From Mugil cephalus (taxonomy: Eukaryota > Chordata > Actinopteri > Mugiliformes > Mugilidae): a stretch of DNA of 64,000 nt. The DNA lies in contig NC_061778.1 of assembly GCF_022458985.1 (NCBI RefSeq), forward strand, positions 6,093,501 to 6,157,500. The letters are read 5' to 3'. The translations under genes and the position numbers were made by a program. Below the pieces are notes generated by a model. The model had not been told where the DNA came from. It did no database searches and was given only the letters and a program-made list of their open reading frames with translations. Positions 1 to 13,100 of this stretch are shown in pieces. Position 1 is the first letter of the stretch. The number at the start of each line of letters is the position of its first letter.

Positions 1-3000
1 TGAAGATGTTAGGAGCTATAACACCGTCTGCACTGTTGTGCGAATGCCTCGTGGAGAAAGTGGAGACTGTGTTAAAGATGATGCGTTTTCCAAAAGGGGT
101 AACGCAGAGAATCCAACAGGATGTTACGAGCTCAGGCAAGCCGCAACAAAACTTCACGCTGAATTGGAGCAGGGGGCTCTCTACATTTGTCTCGCATTGG
201 GTGACAGCAGGCTGCGTTATTTCTTATCGTGTCCACCAAGAAATGCGCACCACAAGAGGTCTCAAGTTAATTCAATTGAATATTTTTGTATATGCTGCAG
301 ATATGGAACTTTCTCCTTCTTCCCCAACACGGTGGTGAATAGGCCCCACAGTTTACAGTCAGCAAATTAATTACAGTTTTGTCAAGTTAATTAATTAATG
401 ACTGTGTTCTCTAGAGTATATTGTCAGGTTAATGGAACACATTTTATCATTTTTTCCCAAATTCTCATGTTTTTTCTTTAGGTTGATCTAAAAAACCAGT
501 TTATCTGAAAGCTGTGAAAATAGTCTGGTTACACCTTTGACATAATAGCTTTTTGTGGTTAAAGTGTGTAAGTTACTGTATGTGTATGTAAATCATAAAC
601 CTGTAGTTACTTATCAGTTTATGTGGAAGTTTATGTTGTCAATAAGTGTTCAGGAATACATTGAAATTACTTTTGACACATTTGTAGGACCTTAAAATAA
701 GTAATTTAATTCCTTTGTATTCATGCATTGCTCATTTATCCTGCCATTTATCTTTTGCATAAGCATAATTTAAATTAATAAGAAATAGCCACATTTTGTG
801 TTACCTTGCAGAACTTAAGCATTCTTTATTATCTTGTTTGTCCAGGCCTGTCATACACTGGCAGGTGAGGGAATCAGTAGATACTATGGAAAAGGGGACT
901 TTACCCAAGTGCATCATTTTAAATATAATCGGAAATATGCAACCGCTTGTATAGCTGCTTTGGTAAAACTGGGTGGACAGGGCTGTTGTTCAGACTTCAG
1001 TTTATGTGGATATGGATATTATTAGTTATTTCCATTTGACCCTGCAGTGGATTCATAATAAATGTGTTACCAACACAGCGCTCCGTCAGCACACCCTCCA
1101 CAAACATTGCATCCTCACGAATCCTCAGCCTTAACGATAGCGCGTCGGCTACAGCCACAATCATTGGCACTGTTTCCGTGTTAGCTGTTACTCAAATGAT
1201 CTTTCTAAATGCAATGGTATAAGGTCAGTTTTACCATATGTCATTCACTGGATTAAGTACTCAAAAAAAAAAAACAACTTCAAACATTGTTTCAGTATCA
1301 GCGCTAGCTACTGTATGAAGATACTACACCTCATCAGTATGCGGAGGGGAGCTCGGCACCGTCGACGCCTCTATTTGCAAAGTAGCTGTTGTAAAATCAA
1401 GCTCCAGAGGTGAACTTGTGGTCTGATAACAGCCCAGTATACATGTTATATAAAAATTAATCATCGTTATTATTCCTTAATGAATGAATGCATTTCTAGA
1501 GCTATCTTCGAGTTATTTGTTTTCTTTTTATCCTGCCCGCAGTTTATAGTTTATTCTGCAGCGGCGTGCTTGACTGCTCTCCAGCCATTCATCAAGGCAC
1601 TGCTTTCCATTATTTGGTGCAGTCAGCTGAAACTGAGAAAGGCTTTTGGGGTGGTATGGCTCATTCTTCCTCCACTAACTCTCTGCTCAGCCAGACAGAG
1701 ACGTTCCTCGTCTTCTTCACCTTATGCCCTGGATCAGTGGTCATTAGGCGAATCAGTTCTGTAATAGCTCAGTTTTCAGATCTGGTTTCCCCAACATGTT
1801 TTTCCACGAGTGTGAGAACAGAAAGAAAGAACAGAAATTTTCCACTTAATTTGAATTCATCTGACCCAGTTCCATTTAAGTACAGCTACAAACGGTTTTA
1901 TCTTCCCCATATTCACATTTTCTAGATACCCACACCGGCCCGCAAGACGTACAAAATCAATAACCTAAGTATCATATTCTTGGCTTCTAATATTGTCAGA
2001 CTCAGATTCCATCAGGCTGTGGTCTGAGCTGCATTCTGATTGCGGCATAAAAAGAGAGGCTGGCTGAGATGAAATGAAACAGTTTATTGCTAATGTACAC
2101 TCAACAGCCAGCCATTCCGAGCATCCGCATTCATGTTTGTGCTCGACACCTGCGAGCGTCGACATCAAGTCTGGGTTTTAGCGGACATCTGTTACCGCGG
2201 GTTCCCCCCTTTAAAATCGAATCATCATCAAATATTTGTGTTTACAACGAAGACGACGCCGTCCCCTCTCCCCCATTTACATTTCTACCTAATTTTGAGC
2301 CGTGCGGCAGGTAAATATTTGATTCACGAGGCAGTGTCACTTGGTGCCGCGTGGAAAGTTAATGACACGGCAGAGAGATGTGTCAGCAGCATTGTGACTG
2401 CGTGAAGCGCGGCAAAGCAACTTGACAAATCTCATGTGTGCTGACATTGTGAGTGATGATCAGTGTGCTGGTGGCCCACCTGAATGTGGACCATAATCTC
2501 CCCCAGCTCAGAGTGATATTGCCGGTTTCATTCCTCTTTGCTTTAGCAGTAAAAAAAAAAAAAAAAAAAAAAAAAACAGCTCCCAGATCTGTGTGATTGT
2601 CGTTTAAAAAAAAAAAAAAAAAAAGTGTTAAAGGGGAAAGCACTGTCAAGGGAACAATTATAGTTTTAATAGTAAAGGCTATAAGATGGAAGGTGCTGGA
2701 AATGTTTTCATTTAAAGCAAGAACATAAAAACTGAACGTTAATATCTGGAATTTTTAACTGATAAATTGCTATTTTAATGTAAGGATCTGTTTAATCGTT
2801 CTATGTTTTTAATCTCGCTTTCGTAGAAGCTGCGCGGAAATGAATCGGAAACACAGCGGGAGAGAAACACTCATCACATATTGAATTTTTCTTCTACTAA
2901 AAGCACTTCATGATATTCATGAATTAAAAGAGGAGAGTTGCCCGCATGGAAGAAAAAAAAAAAAAGCAAAGATTAATGGTATTCATGTTTCAGAGGGCAG

Positions 3001-6000
3001 CAGACTTTCATCAAGATGTCTCTGGTTACTCAATCCTCACCTATTTGCTGTCATGGCAGAAAGGTTGCACGCTGTCTACTGACAATATGTGCAAGCTGTC
3101 AACCTTCAGCCGCAATTGCCTGCAAATAAGTAGGTCTTTCTCTTTTCAAAATAATCCGCCTAAGTGCTAGAAAAGGAATATAGCAATGCCCAGTATCAAA
3201 GTTCCTGAGCCCGCAGAGCTGATGTGCTTTGTGTTTAAGGGATGGCCTATCCTCCCCTAAGGCATATTGCCAAAGTGCAGGTTTATTCCTCATTTCATCA
3301 CTGCACTTCACTGAGTCGGCTTGGATCATCAGTGGAGCAGACAACCTTCATACCTCTATTACTTTTACTGTTTGTTCCCTTTCACTGGGTTTGCTTTTAT
3401 AGGAAAACACAGCCATGACTCAACACAATCTCGCACTCTGTCCTCCGAAAGGATCTTTCTTTCTATATGTGTGGTACTTGTACTTGTTTATTTATAGACG
3501 CTGCATACTTATTATTTTTTATCGTTATTAATTTTTTTTTGCATGTAGATAAATGAAAAATTGTGGAATCTATCAGCAATCTTAAAATTCACAGTGAACA
3601 CAGTGACTTCTTCATTGGTTTTCAAATATGAGTTCTGCATCTTTCTTTTATCTTATCTGTTTTTCTATTATGTAAAGTAATTGTGAGTGCACATGTGCGT
3701 TATCACATTAAAACCTCACATCAACAATTTGTCACGTGCACAGACTGTGATTCGCATTGAAAAACCTGAGTTGCTCCGTACGTTTCTGATTCATCTTCCA
3801 CACACTGAATTTGTCCTTCCAGTTTGCATACGCAGCATACCTGAACAGGTAGGATTTGGTAGCATCCCTCCTTCTCAAATGCATCAAAAAACAGCGGCCA
3901 CTAAAAAATGCAAAAATATTCAGGGCTAAAAACATGGTGTAATATGGCAGGGGTCATAAAACAGGAAAACAAAAGTGATTATACGTTGTCAGAATTACAG
4001 TAATGAATGTTTATATTTGCTAATCATTTTCTTTTGTACGAAAATTGGATTTGAACCAATAATCAAATTTCGATGTAGGTAACAATGAGTAGTAGAGAAT
4101 AAACAAAGCCTTAATCACTCTCCACTTCATACGGTTTTCTTTTTCTGAAACAGCCGAGCGTTTTAAAGGTTTGAAGTGCATAAGTAAAGTAATCATATCA
4201 TTCTTTCCCATCTCCATCAAAGCATGAAAGAAAACAACCACAACAAAGGGTCCTCTGACCTATCTCTGACATCTTTAATAACAAACACTTTAGCTTGTAC
4301 AAGTACAACCATATGTGACTAGATCCCTTCCCACATCCAAGTAGTTTGTGTTTTGTTTTGATGCAGATGCCTGCGCTCTTCGTAACGAAATGTTCATTCA
4401 GGTGTACAAATGCACCCTTTGGCTTTTTCAACGACAGACTTGCCAGTGAAGACCTTGCGCACACAACGCATGCTATGTCTTGCCTCGTTTAATTTACGGT
4501 ATGTCTTGGCTCGCTCGCTTGGGAAAAAGTAAAAGATGGAACTTTTTTAACTGGTGCAACAAAACTCACTTTTAAAACAGTCTGACTTGTAACGGAAGGA
4601 AAAGCCCAGGTCCTACTGAGCATTAACAATGGCTGCGTTGTAGTCAGGTGTCACGGTAAAACCATGACAGTGCGGCTGAGGCAGCATGCACAATACGAGG
4701 GCCCTGAACTGATGCAACTAAATGGAGTGCAGCCATCATTCTTTTTATTATCCAGACCTGTGCCTTTTGTGAGAAATTACACAATGCTGTTGGTGATATA
4801 GGGCTGTAGGAGGCTAAGGTTGCACAGATTTTAAATCTAGTCTGGACAAAATGTATCACTGCCATTATGGTTTTGATCTACAGCATAAGTTACATTTTAA
4901 TATTGCAAATATCATCCTGTATTCTAATTGTGTGGTTGTTAATGTTGCTACTATTATTCTGTCATTTACGAAGTATTATTTTGCTATAACAACATGACAA
5001 ACTTTTATTGGCAATTGTTAGTTTTGTCCTTGTCCAGCGCTTTTCTAGAAATATTGCTTGCCATTCTCCTGTGAAAGTAAAGCCGTTCACTCTCCAATCG
5101 CCGTCACCCAATAAAAAGAAAAGAAACACACTCTATAGCTGGGGCTAGGAATCATGTTTCCTCAGAAAGGACAGCATTTCTACACTCTAGACCAGGGGTT
5201 TTCAAAGTTTTTCATACCAAAGACCCCCAAACTGATGGAGAGATTAAGTAGGGAACGCCCACCCTACTATATGTGTTATATATTAAACTCAACCTATTTA
5301 TAAATATACATTATTTTCATCATTATCTTGCAGTCAATTTTAAGCGATCCTTTATCCCTTCTCTAAAATATGTCTGATTCGTGTTAATGTGTATGGAAAA
5401 TTAAAAAATAATATATAACAAATGGCTAATCAACCAAAGATTTTGCGACCCCCTTGCAGTACCTCCGCGGACCACCTAGGGGTCACACACACACATCTGG
5501 CAAAGACCAGTAAGCAGAAGTAATACAACAACAATACTCGTGACACAGCCATACCGCTGATTATGTGAACAGTTAAGGTTATATATTCATTACTGTTTGG
5601 CTTCCACCTGTTTTCATTACATCTGTGTGAATATTAAGCAGTGTACCCAGGGGACTGACAGCTAAGATACTGAGGGGTGATGGGTAGGGGTGATCTACCT
5701 AGCTGACATCCACCCAAATGCCGAGGTGTAGATGCTATAGTGTGACTGGCTATAATAAAAATAAAAATTAAAGCAGTGAGCATTTAAGTAATGAGCGTAG
5801 TTGTGATGTGCGCGGCTGGGATAATTTTTCTATTACTATTTATAGTGAGCCTCACCTTCACCTGGAGCTGACAATGGTCTCCATCAGGACAATCGAGGTC
5901 AAGGAAGGTCCACAGACCTTTGGATGTCCCAGCCTCCTCTGCTCCCCAGTGTGAGCTGGACTAATGAGGCAGACAGCTGCTCCCTTAGTTGAATTGTCCC

Positions 6001-7041
6001 TGCGGTGAACTGTACCTGGGAGAGACAGGGACAATGTCACCTTCGAATTCAAGCGCATTACTGTACAAATGGATCCCACGAGCAGACCTGCAAAATCACA
6101 AGAACGCTTGTGAACAGATAAATGATTTCAAGCGAAGGCAGCAGCACACTCCACTTCCAGCACGAACTCAAGCACCCTAACACAGTTGTTGTTTACTCTC
6201 ATCCTTAAAGGGGGCAGTCTGGTCAGGCTCATATTAGCCTACACTTTGTCTAATTCAAGGGAATATTGGTTTTAGACGTCTGTTTCTTAAGCTCGGCGGA
6301 GTTCAATGAGACGCGGGCAGATAGAAATGCTCCTGCAATGTGTAATTAGGAGACTTTGCTGAGACGACAAGTACAAATGTGGAATAAGAAGGTAAAATCC
6401 AGCAAGGCTGGGTGATTAGGCCTCATTTGGATGTCTTCTGCACACTGTGACGAGCGCCTGTTTCAGGGCACAGCAAGTCGCTCGGATCGAAGGCCCACAG
6501 TATCTGGGATTACGTGTCAATTTACCACCCAGCTGCAGCTCTACACTCTACAGCAGAACATGACTACCTCTAATTAGGCCATGCTTCCAATTAGAGCCCA
6601 GCAATAAGGAAACAAGGAAGGCACTCCGGGAGAGTAAAACCTACCATTGTTTCCACACCAAAAAAAAAAAAAAAACACCAAAAAAAACTGCCTTTTAGCT
6701 CTAACAGCTGTCGAAGGCTAGAGTCCATGTCAACCAGGCTCCCATTAAGATATCTCTGGTTTACTGTCATGAAGACAACAAGACAAGACGTGTAATTGGA
6801 CGAGTGGACGGACACGATGACGGAACATTAGCCGTATGAGGTGTCAGGCCTGAATGGTGCATTAACGTGATTCAGTGAAAAGGCATTAACAGCCAGTCGA
6901 AAACAGCAATTTATTCATGTCACGGCCATGACCTCAAACTCTGTCTTATAATCCCACAGGTAGCCAGGGTAGTCCATCTAAAGATCAGCAATTTATTCAT
7001 GTCACGGCCATGACCTCAAACTCTGTCTTATAATCCCACAG
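1..7041 (+). other. non-coding stretch upstream of first visible cadm2 exon
   Basis: No recognisable exon. It ends in a cadm2 splice acceptor, so at least its right part is intronic; CADM2 first introns are very long in other vertebrates, which makes the whole stretch likely intron. It contains poly-A runs near 2550-2622 and 6660, one hAT-like element (5193-5486) and the left copy of the duplicated acceptor (6904-6970). Two overlapping unrecognised open frames near the left edge are treated as a separate observation. Confidence 0.6.
5193..5486 (+). mobile_element. non-autonomous hAT-like element, copy 1 (internally deleted)
   Basis: Begins CAGGGGTTTTCAA, a hAT-type end, followed by the family motif AACTGATGGAGAGATTAAGT, and ends near GGACCACCTAGGGGTC. 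It shares both ends with the copies near 8.4, 14.7, 26.5 and 47.8 kb but lacks the central block that holds the GC box. No coding capacity. Confidence 0.75.
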
Positions 7042-7052
7042 GTAGCCAGGGT
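6904..7052 (+). repeat. exact 67-bp direct duplication covering a cadm2 splice acceptor
   Basis: Positions 6904-6970 and 6986-7052 are identical over 67 bases and separated by 15 bp. Each copy contains the pyrimidine stretch, the acceptor CCCACAG and the first 11 bases of the exon. The offset of 82 bp is not a multiple of three. Splicing to the left copy would read through in the exon's frame and meet a TAA within the second copy, before the Ig1 coding sequence. Confidence 0.95.
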
Positions 7053-7191
7053 CAGTTCCCCATAACTCAGAATGTGACGGTGGTGGAGGGGGGCACAGCT
7101 AACATGACCTGTCGTGTGGATTACAATGATAACACTTCCCTCCAGTGGTCAAACCCAGCACAACAGACCCTGTTCTTTGGGGACAAGAAAG
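7042..7191 (+). CDS. cadm2: cadm2 exon: start of mature protein, first half of Ig1
   Basis: 150 bp, phase 1 to phase 1, reading [17 protein letters not shown] onward to FFGDKK. Donor is GTAAGT. The acceptor CCCACAG ends at 7041 and has an exact upstream twin 82 bp away. The downstream copy is chosen because only it leads into the conserved reading frame. Confidence 0.95.
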
Positions 7192-10100
7192 GTAAGTAAT
7201 ATTCCTAATATTCCCAGGGATAAATAATGGCTGCAGTGATAACATGATTGGATGTGATAGAATTGTCTGGAGCAAATTATATTACAGCAAGGAGACTTAT
7301 TCATTAATTTTTCAAATTTGTAATTCTCAAAATTGTTCTTGTCTTCCTGCCTGCGAGCATACATGAATGCAGGAAAAATACACGATAAAAATGCATTCTC
7401 ATAATGTCAGAGCAGAGTTTTAATGAATTTATGTCTCCACTGATGTCCCAAGGCGCGAACTAGACAGAAACAGACTTATTTTTGAATTGCACTTTTGCAA
7501 TCATGCGACGCTGGCAGTGTTGTTTACAATGCCTGTGGATTGTGACATGATTGGGCTTAATTAGTATTTTAGCTGCCCTACATTTGTAAAGCTGTTTGGA
7601 TGTCAGTCTGAACGGGAAGTACACTGTTGCAACCTTGTGAAACAAGGCCCATACGCGCGAATGAATTATAATGTGCTCTCAGCAGCCAAATCCAATTTAA
7701 AGGTGACAAAAGTCTGCAGTTGATAAATTGGAATTGGGGTGGGAAAGGGGCTACAGCAGTGGACTGGTCTTGTAAGGGCTGCGATGTTCATCTTTCAGTG
7801 TTTCTCACAGCATATTACCCATTTCATTTATGCTTTAGCTGTTAATACAATATCATTGGTTCAGTGATTGAAGATGAACTTTCCCTTTGAATAACAATTG
7901 ACAGGAGAGCGAGATGCCAGAGCGGACCCGCAGAATGAGAGTCACAGTCTGGTTTGAAGAAATACTTTCTCCCTCAGAACTGATTGGATTTAGTAATGAG
8001 GTCTAAGGTGTTTTATTAGATGAAATTACTTGCAAATACAATTAAATGAAAGTTAACTGAATCTTAAATAGGTATCCCTGCGTGCGCGTGCCCAAAGGAT
8101 TTGAATTTGAGCAGAAATCGTTGAACCAAAACCATTGTTTTTTAGGACTATCTGTCTTAATTACTTAGTGTAAAATACATGTAGTGTTTCAATATTTAAT
8201 TTTCAGAATAATATTTGCAAAACCTTCACTTCTTTTGGTAGACGGAACATGTAATGAATTAAATTTTTTGGTTGTGACATTTGCAATAAATATATGTACA
8301 GTTAACAGTATTTTTGTTCACATTTCTATGTCTAACATAAAGCTAGAATCCAGTGGCGTTCAGCGTTTTTCAGGACCCCCTAAACTGATGGAGAGATTAA
8401 GTAGAGAACCCCTACCTACTTAATGTATTCTATATTAAACTCAGCCTAGTGCTATTTATAAATATACATTATTATTATCATTTTGCATTCAGTATGGCAG
8501 GGCCGTGCAACTCCTGTAAACATACCTGACATAGATATAATTGTATGTATATTAAATTAAAAGGTAAGAAAATAAAACCCATTTTGGCCTCAGTAGTTGG
8601 CTGATAGGAGCGAGCTACACTTTTAGTTTCTCTCCTGCTAATACTGCAGTGTGCTTTGGAGGACTGGATAGGCTCTTGGCCAATTGTATGGGAACCTGAC
8701 AGAGTCAGCGCGTAGTATGCAGCCTCGTGATTGGCTCAGCAGCAATAGGGGCGGGGCCTACTGTGAACAGGAGGCTTAGATTGACAGGTGGCCTCTGTGT
8801 AAGGGGAAGTGCTGACATCTTCTGCCTCCATTTATACCTTTACTAAAATATGTTGGATTCAAGTTAATGTAAGTTTAAAGAAATTTAAATTTGTGGGGCA
8901 TAAAAAAAAAATTTGGTCACATTTCTATGTGTTCAATTCTGATATCAGCATGCAAAGAGAGCAGGGGGGAGCACAATACATATGAGCCGCTTTGCCCTTC
9001 TTGGGCAACCATTCATATTACATGACAGAATCCCTTTCCTGAGCAATAAGGATGATAAAATGAATGTGGTCCACTCAGCAAAGGTTGCCAGGGCTAAGTG
9101 TGGGAACACTTCCTCTCCATTTCCTACAGCCAAATGAAAAGCTTTATTGGCACAACTAATACGATGCCTGTGAGGCCATCAGGAGAAACGAGAGGCGTGG
9201 AACAACACCGGCTTCATAGGAAGAACAGGGTGGGACACCTGGGAAGAAATCTCCGCTGTGCCAAATCACCAGTTAATTGCTTGGCAGAGGGCTGCAACTG
9301 TCCTTCTTCTCCCGTTTGTTGTGCCTTCTTGTAGAGCCAATGAAACATGTTAGATTCAACCTTATGCTACCTTTCAGTCCAGCAGCTAACTGCAGACTGG
9401 CTGAGCTCGAGGCAGGCTGTTCTCTCCCTCTGATGAACAGCTGGTCATAGACCGCTGTCACAGAGTGGATCAAATTATTTCAGCCAGTTTGCATTCTCTT
9501 GTTCTCCATCTTAAGATCTAAAGGTACTATTTTTTTTTTTTCACCAGCTGTTTAGATAAATGCGTCCTTTTTCTCTTGACTTGTTGTCTTTGTTGTCTCT
9601 GTTGTCCACCTCTGCGCGTACCACCGCCGCTCTCATGGGAATCGCTGACAGCCCGGCCATATGTTAGCATTTGATGCAAGTTTCCCCTGCTCTCCGTTCA
9701 CACAGGGAATGAGGGTTTGTCGCTGTGCACATGTAATCCAAAGGAGATAAAGCTTTTATATGTTATCCTGGATGCTCAGCTCGAACAGTCATAATGCCGC
9801 AAAGCTTTTTTTTTTTCTTTCTTTTCATTTTTTTGAAATCTACTCTTGCTCATTCCCTCAAGCTTGGTATTAAAGATAAGGCCATTTTTCTGTCTGTCTT
9901 CGGAGTTTGATATGAAGTAGCGCATCAGGAAAAGGAGCCTTAAAATGACCTTTTAAATTCCTTCAACAAGCCATATTAGATAAAGTGAAATGTGTAAAAA
10001 GTAAAAAAAGCTTACTTTCCATATTATGTCAACTGAGTTTTACAGCTACTCAGTAAAGTCTGACAAAATCTGATCTTTGCCCTCGCTATAATTTGTTATA

Positions 10101-13100
10101 TTTTAACTCAGCTCAAACTGAAATGAGAATATATGAAAGGGCAGCTGTTACAGCCAAGACCAAAGGAATTTGTGTCTTTCAAAAACATTAAAAGTGTAAT
10201 AGAAACATATACAGTAGGTCTTTTGTGTTAATTATTCATGTCAGTCATGCCTGGAATCTGGACAAATAAAATCCATTTCTGCATCAGATCTAGTAGCTTA
10301 GGCCTTATGCCCATCAAAAAGTTTTACTCATTAATTTACGGATTCTGTTAGGTGATGAGGACAAGGAGACTTTTTCCATTTAAAAATTCTTCCACATGCG
10401 TCCAAACCACAATGGTCAACGTGGTAAATTTGGTATTGTGGTTTTGGAGCTGTTATTGGCTCATTTTGAAGATGTTCTTTTCAGGTGTAACTAAAACATT
10501 GTAGCCTCAAGTTTAAATGGTTCAAAGAGATAAACATCACCAGTGGGTAGGAGAAAAAATATGAACCGCAGTTATCTCAACATCCTACCTTTTTTTTATT
10601 ACAATGTTACGATATTTCATTACATTACATGAACGTAGGTCATTTAAGGCACTTCAACCAACCAGCCGATGCTATTATTTGTTGGGATGATGCCAATTAA
10701 TGACAAGATCACTTGTTTCATTGATTTAATCGCAATATGCAGCACAACAGTGCATTATTAGTTCAAAAAGCCCAATGGGAGCCTTTAGTTAGAAAGACGA
10801 TAATTCCAATAGTGCATCGTACAAGCTGTGGTCTATAATCTGTCTTCCCAGCAATGTCATGTCTCAAGACAGATCCACAACAATAATAAGAGATGAGGTT
10901 GCATGAAAGAAGGAAATTAAAGGTATATGACTCATATAGCATTATATATTAGCGGTGAGAGTGTAAAATGTTTCCTATCCCAAAAGAGTCTCAATTAAAC
11001 CTTGTAGATCTCCAAGTGATTGTTAACCTTGCAGGATCCCCATAACCGATCCATATGGGTTTGACTGTCTCTGCATATTTGTTCAAAGCGAAACACAGCC
11101 CTCTTCTTATATCATGCCAGATGGCTCTTTGGCACGGCCGTCCTCATCCATTATGTATATCTGAGTTTTGGTTGATTGTTGCCACCTCAGAGACTCCAGA
11201 CTACACTACGGTAAAAGACCCGCATGCAGATTCCTACTTGCTACTGCCACAGGCTTGAGACAACAGAGATAGATTGCCTTAATAGCTACGCCAATGCTTC
11301 CTTCATACATTAGGCCAATTAGTGGTTACTGCTAGGGGCTCCGTGGTGGGCTGCCACGTTGGAAAAAATTGATTTAAACCATATGTCTGTTGTGGAATTA
11401 TCCTTTTTATTTGTAGCCGGTGTCATGAATTATTATTACTGAGCAGGACAAATGAGAACAGAGCTGTCCTTTGCTGTCTTTATTGTGATTTACTTGACTT
11501 TTGGCTTCTGTAAGATAAGGATAAAACACACGTCATGGGGCTGTAGGGAATGGCAGTGTTATTCAGAGAGGCATGTAGCTTCTGTACAGCAGACGCTTGA
11601 GTCAGATACGGTGAATATGAATAACGCAATTAATGCAAATCCACTGCAGGTTGCATGTCAAAGGCATATAACAAATTGCTCATTTGATCTATGGTGGGTG
11701 CAGCGATACATATATATATATATAGACATAAACAACAGGGCATGCTGCAGCAAATTGTACATCACTTGTTCCTATTCCAGTTCTATCTCTCAGAAGTTCA
11801 TGGTTCATCATTCATGACATTTAATTGGGGCATTCAGCCTGGATCATAAAGGTCACAAAGCAAAATTGATCTTAATTGGGTTGTAGTAATCAAAATGCTG
11901 TTATGTGCTAAATGAATGTTTTAATGTGAGCATTAAAACATTCATTAGCTTGAGAGAATGAAGGATAATTACCAAGGATGCAATTACTGAGCGAGCACCA
12001 ATGAAAGCGCATTTAAAGCTCCATTCTAGCAAACACACAACATTTGATGTCTGTTGTAACTATGCAAGTGACTGGCACTTACCTCGGCTTGATCTCGAAT
12101 ATGAGCATGTAAATTTGTCCTCACTTTGAAACTGAATTTAACTGCATTATTGTTGTGGTGGTGATGGTGCCAGACTTACATGCCAGACATAACCCTGGAC
12201 TTGATTCCATAATTCCTCATTTCTACACACGTCTTGTGAAAGGAATTTTCTCAGCTCTGTCCTTATAAGTGTTGTTTACTTTCCAGTCACTGTTTTTGCT
12301 GGTGTTAAAAAGTAGAAAGGGTCTCATGGCCACAGCTAATGTCTTTCTCTCTTTGAGGACTAATGGGCTTTTAAGTATACTGGTTTACCTCAGACTTTAC
12401 CGAAAAGTGAATCTACCAAATAAGGCACGCTCAGCTGTTACCACTAATGTTAAGAGCTGCTTCATGTATAATTTATATTAGAATACGTTGCATTTAAATT
12501 CTGCTTGAAGTTTGAAGCCCACCTGAGAAACGTCCCTTTTAAAATCATTGTCTTTACAAACCTCTAAATGGATAGGACTACACCGTGGACCAAGACTGTT
12601 ACATAACCCTGTACAGTACTTGTTTTAATAAAATTTTAATTTAGGGAATTCATATGAAATATTGGTCCTAAAGCCAGAAAAAAAAAGAAAATCCCATAGT
12701 GTACAAGCAATGGACAGACAAAAATATATCACGTCTCATTATCTGCTGCTTGAAAAAGGTATGTAACATAGCTGCTGGGAGAATTCCTCTTTCTTTCCGT
12801 CCCTTCTTCAAGCGTGGAAAATGAATCCAATTTGAGTAGCATCTGCTCTGTGGGATCTCTGAGAGTACGGGCAATGACAATGGCCCTCTGGAACAAGGCT
12901 CTTTCCTTTTCTTAATTGCAGCCACATGTGTGGTGGGAAAGAGCCCCCTGCCTGCACCACTATAGACCTGGAACACGTCCAGAATCGCCCACACAGTCAC
13001 TGAGCGAGCACAGCCAGCAGCAAACACACTCTAATTGCAAAGAGTGGAGCCCCTGGCTGGAGAGCTGATGGGGTGGGGGGGAGATGGCGGAGGGGGGGTG

